Assembly: GCA_015062395.1 (NCBI GenBank)
Contig: SUUS01000009.1
Coordinates: 1-46,528 of the forward strand
DNA: 46,528 nucleotides
DNA from: Alphaproteobacteria bacterium
Lineage (GTDB): Bacteria > Pseudomonadota > Alphaproteobacteria > CAAHEQ01 > UBA3637
Reading direction: 5' to 3'
Shown one piece after another: positions 44,360 through 46,528 of the stretch (the stretch's first letter is position 1; the number at the start of each line of letters is the position of its first letter). The notes under the pieces are model-generated. The model saw only the letters and a program-made list of their open reading frames with translations, searched no databases and was not told the origin of the DNA. The position numbers were made by a program, and so were the translations under genes.

Positions 44360-45949
44360 TTAATTTTGTTTTGTTTTGATGAACTTTATTTTTGGGAAAT
44401 CTTCAGCTGTTTTATTTAAATGCCAATCATTTCTAGCCAGCAAAACCCAATTTTCATCATGGTCTTGAGCAGCATTTGCTCTGTTTTTATCGACAAAATT
44501 TTTAATATCGTTTGGATTTCCTTTTAACCAGCGAGCTGTCATAAATGACGTTTGCTCAAATATAACAGGAACATCATATTCCGTTCGAATACGATCGGCT
44601 AGAATTTGAAATTGTAAAGCACCAACTACGCCAACAATCCAATCGGCACCGATTAACGGTTTAAAAACAGAAGCTCCACCTTCTTCTGCTATCTGCATTA
44701 ACGCTTTTCCCAAATGTTTTGCTTTCAACGGATCCACAGGACGTACTTTTTGCAACAATTCAGGAGCAAAAGACGGTATTCCAGTGAAAGAAAATTTTTC
44801 GCCTTCAGTTAAAGTATCTCCGATTCGCAAATTTCCATGATTCGGAACCCCCATAATGTCTCCTGCCCAAGCTTCAGAGGCTAATTCTCTATCTTGAGCT
44901 AAAAACAAAACAGGATTATGCAATAACAGTTGTTTTTCGCTTCTGACATGGTAAAGCTTCATTCCGTTTTTAAAATGACCAGAGCAAATGCGCATAAAAG
45001 CAATTCTATCACGGTGTTTTGGATCCATATTCGCTTGAATTTTAAAAATAAACCCGCTCACTTTATCTTCGGTTGGCTCGACCGTTCTTGCAGGTGTTTT
45101 TTGAGCTCTGGGAGCTGGCGCATATTTTACCAAACCATCCAACAGTTCTTGAACGCCAAAATTATTGATGGCACTACCAAAGAATACTGGCGTCATGTGA
45201 CCTTCTAAATAAGAATTTAAATCAAATGGTTTACATAAAGCTTTAGCCATTTCAACATTTTCACGCAGTTGTGTCGCATCATTTTGCCCTAGCAAAGCAT
45301 CAATTTTTTCATCCAAAATACCATCAGCTGTTAAAACAGGTTCTGAAAGGGTTGTTTTGTTGGTCTTATCTAACAATAAAAGTTTATCGTTTAATAAGTC
45401 ATAACAGCCTTTGAAATCACGACCCATTCCAATTGGCCAACTGGCTGGCGTCACATCTAAAGCCAAAGATTGTTCGATTTCTTCCAGTAAAGCAAACGGA
45501 TCTTGTCCATCTCGGTCCAGTTTGTTGATGAAAGTAATGATTGGAATGTCACGTAAACGGCAAACTTCAAATAATTTTAACGTTTGAGCCTCGATACCTT
45601 TTGCACAATCGATAACCATAACGGCACTGTCAACGGCTGTTAAAACACGGTAAGTATCTTCTGAAAAGTCCTCATGTCCTGGAGTATCCAGCAAATTAAA
45701 TGTACACCCCTTATATTCGAAAGTCATGACGGAAGATGCAACGGAAATTCCACGTTCTTGTTCTACTTTCATCCAGTCTGAACGAGCAGCTCGCTGTTCT
45801 TTTTTTGCTTTAACAGCTCCTGCCATTTGAATAGCTCCACCAAAAAGTAAAAGCTTTTCTGTTAAAGTCGTTTTACCAGCGTCAGGGTGAGAAATGATTG
45901 CAAAAGTTCTTCTTTTGGAAATAATATCGTCTTTTTTTTCTTCGGTCAT
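44360..45949 (-). CDS. prfC: Peptide chain release factor 3
   Basis: 529 aa translational GTPase that recycles RF1 and RF2 after termination. G1 is HPDAGKTT (21-28), followed by the RF3-specific RSDWMKVEQERGISV (switch I), G3 DTPGHEDFSEDTYR, G4 NKLD and G5 region. The length and the SDWM-x-E-QERGIS segment separate it from EF-G. Start ATG at 45949 follows AAAGGAAC. It has its own promoter 30-60 nt upstream. Confidence 0.96.
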   Translation of the reverse strand: MTEEKKDDIISKRRTFAIISHPDAGKTTLTEKLLLFGGAIQMAGAVKAKKEQRAARSDWMKVEQERGISVASSVMTFEYKGCTFNLLDTPGHEDFSEDTYRVLTAVDSAVMVIDCAKGIEAQTLKLFEVCRLRDIPIITFINKLDRDGQDPFALLEEIEQSLALDVTPASWPIGMGRDFKGCYDLLNDKLLLLDKTNKTTLSEPVLTADGILDEKIDALLGQNDATQLRENVEMAKALCKPFDLNSYLEGHMTPVFFGSAINNFGVQELLDGLVKYAPAPRAQKTPARTVEPTEDKVSGFIFKIQANMDPKHRDRIAFMRICSGHFKNGMKLYHVRSEKQLLLHNPVLFLAQDRELASEAWAGDIMGVPNHGNLRIGDTLTEGEKFSFTGIPSFAPELLQKVRPVDPLKAKHLGKALMQIAEEGGASVFKPLIGADWIVGVVGALQFQILADRIRTEYDVPVIFEQTSFMTARWLKGNPNDIKNFVDKNRANAAQDHDENWVLLARNDWHLNKTAEDFPKIKFIKTKQN

Positions 45950-45979
45950 TTTTTGTTCCTTTAGTTTGTTTTTGAAAGA

Positions 45980-46008
45980 TTTATAACGGATTTTTTAGCA
46001 AAAGTCTA
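45980..46008 (-). promoter_or_regulatory. Promoter of prfC
   Basis: On the minus strand: TAGACT (46008-46003), 17-nt spacer, TATAAA (45985-45980). The same TAGACT -35 is used before lptG. Confidence 0.65.
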
Positions 46009-46110
46009 GTTTTTTTATTTTCTTTTTATGTGTTCAAATTAAGTTTCCACAAAAAAAGGTCCTGTCATTTGGTTTCGTTTCCACCTTCCGTCATTCATCC
46101 CCAGTTCCAC

Positions 46111-46148
46111 TTTATCATTCTGAAGGGCGCTAGCCCGAAGAATCTCTT
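46111..46148. repeat. Imperfect palindrome with GGGC-GCTA-GCCC core
   Basis: Within the prfC-pilin gap, a GGGC/GCCC core flanked by TTCT and AGAA forms an imperfect palindrome. It is more GC-rich than its surroundings and looks like a dispersed intergenic repeat, but only one copy is in this window. Confidence 0.3.
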
Positions 46149-46208
46149 GAGTTTTTCCCAAAAAATAAAAAATCTTCAAAAAAAGGTCGTAGGAGAGCAA
46201 AAAAGGAC

Positions 46209-46239
46209 TTGACAGGGGGGGGAGGGGGTATGTTATAAC
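46209..46239 (+). promoter_or_regulatory. G-tract promoter of the pilin-like gene (possible phase-variable)
   Basis: TTGACA (46209-46214) and TATAAC (46234-46239) with a 19-nt spacer; reading TTATAA as the -10 gives 18. The spacer starts with eight G (46215-46222), A, then five G (46224-46228). It is the only promoter placed in this window with a homopolymeric GC spacer and with spacing far from 17 nt. Confidence 0.65.
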
Positions 46240-46240
46240 A

Positions 46241-46279
46241 ATAGCGTTGTACGACGATTTAAACGTCGTATAACGCTAT
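46241..46279 (+). other. 16-bp inverted repeat in the pilin leader
   Basis: Left arm ATAGCGTTGTACGACG (46241-46256) pairs with CGTCGTATAACGCTAT (46264-46279) through a 7-nt loop, with one G-U pair. Five T (46281-46285) follow one base later. An outer pair, GGGGGTAT (46224-46231) and ATACCCCC (46293-46300), surrounds it. It could be an mRNA stem-loop, an attenuator or a protein-binding site at the transcript start. Confidence 0.65.
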
Positions 46280-46323
46280 GTTTTTATGTGGGATACCCCC
46301 CTTTTTTTTGGAAGGTTTGAAAA

Positions 46324-46528
46324 ATGCAACAAAATCGTGATAAAAAAGCTTTGAAACAACACATTCAATCTGGTCGTTCGATGATTGAAATGATTGGTGT
46401 GTTGGCTGTGATTGGTGTTTTGTCTTTAGGTGGATTGCTGGCTTATAGTATTGCCATGACTTATTACAGAGCCAATCAAACTATTCACGATGTCATGTTG
46501 CGTGGGTCCAATGTTCCCATGATGTGGG
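46324..46528 (+). CDS. Type IV pilin-like (pseudopilin) protein, 3' partial
   Basis: The first 68 codons are in the window. A 17-residue basic leader ends at Gly17; then RSMIEMIGVLAVIGVLS begins the hydrophobic helix with Glu at +5 of the predicted prepilin peptidase cut, the hallmark of type IV pilins. Arg at +1 is unusual (Phe or Met is common). RBS GGAAGG lies upstream of the ATG. The N-terminus alone cannot tell a major pilin from a minor or secretion pseudopilin. The gene has an elaborate leader: a G-tract promoter and a large hairpin. Confidence 0.75.
   Translation, partial: MQQNRDKKALKQHIQSGRSMIEMIGVLAVIGVLSLGGLLAYSIAMTYYRANQTIHDVMLRGSNVPMMW

Noticed and set aside
46030-46212. 60-codon open frame in the prfC-pilin gap
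   Set aside because: Composition is low-complexity and the end overlaps the pilin promoter; no ribosome site.
1-46528. Prophage, integrative element or transposase near the accessory block
   Set aside because: No integrase, recombinase, transposase or capsid-like gene was found on either strand; only the fibre pair looks phage-derived.

Overview
The window looks like an AT-rich alphaproteobacterial chromosome, most plausibly one of the uncultured, host-associated (gut-type) Alphaproteobacteria. The evidence is synteny: tig-clpP-clpX-lon-HU, rpmF-plsX-ihfA-merR, an Rsm22-type methyltransferase, trxB and lptG. The assignment is an inference from gene content; no rRNA or marker search was possible.

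Layout. 1-1088: 3' part of a giant poly-serine/cysteine-rich surface protein. 1237-1321: tRNA-Leu. 1367-7632: protein quality-control block (trigger factor, ClpP, ClpX, Lon) followed by HU. 7724-10349: tRNA-Val, two small unknown genes and a reverse-strand PHP phosphatase/HAD hydrolase pair. 10479-15080: accessory region next to tRNA-Lys with a two-gene type II restriction-modification cassette bracketed by two identical terminators, then an orphan phage tail-fibre gene plus a small partner gene under a perfect consensus promoter. 15119-26183: a reverse-strand polysaccharide operon (RgpF-like rhamnan protein, rfbA, rfbC, rfbD, rfbB, a large two-domain glycosyltransferase, a capsule-type transferase, AlgX/J-like and AlgI-like O-acetylation proteins, and a decayed acyltransferase-like remnant). 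It should make dTDP-L-rhamnose, assemble a rhamnose-containing glycan and O-acetylate it. 26533-29845: rpmF-plsX-ihfA-merR-rsm22-lipoprotein. 29913-36923: pyrG, a membrane protein, rmuC, tRNA-Gly, a lipoprotein, recX, lptG and trxB. 37120-44310: a secreted helical-repeat protein and a tripartite RND efflux operon. 44360-45949: prfC. 46324-end: start of a type IV pilin-like gene.

Regulatory sequence is unusually readable. Most promoters I can place fit TTGnnn or TAGACT, a 17-nt spacer and TATAnT, upstream of tRNA, HU, clpX, rpmF, restriction-modification, tail-fibre and other genes. The clear exception is the pilin gene, whose promoter has TTGACA and TATAAC separated by 19 nt that include runs of eight and five G. 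That resembles known phase-variable promoters, and it is followed by a 16-bp inverted repeat. It is the most interesting signal in the window. Others are the 117-codon uninterrupted serine run, the terminator-flanked restriction-modification cassette, the tail-fibre operon with a terminator-like leader, a tRNA-Gly/rmuC junction hairpin, and an 11-residue insertion in the ClpX zinc domain.
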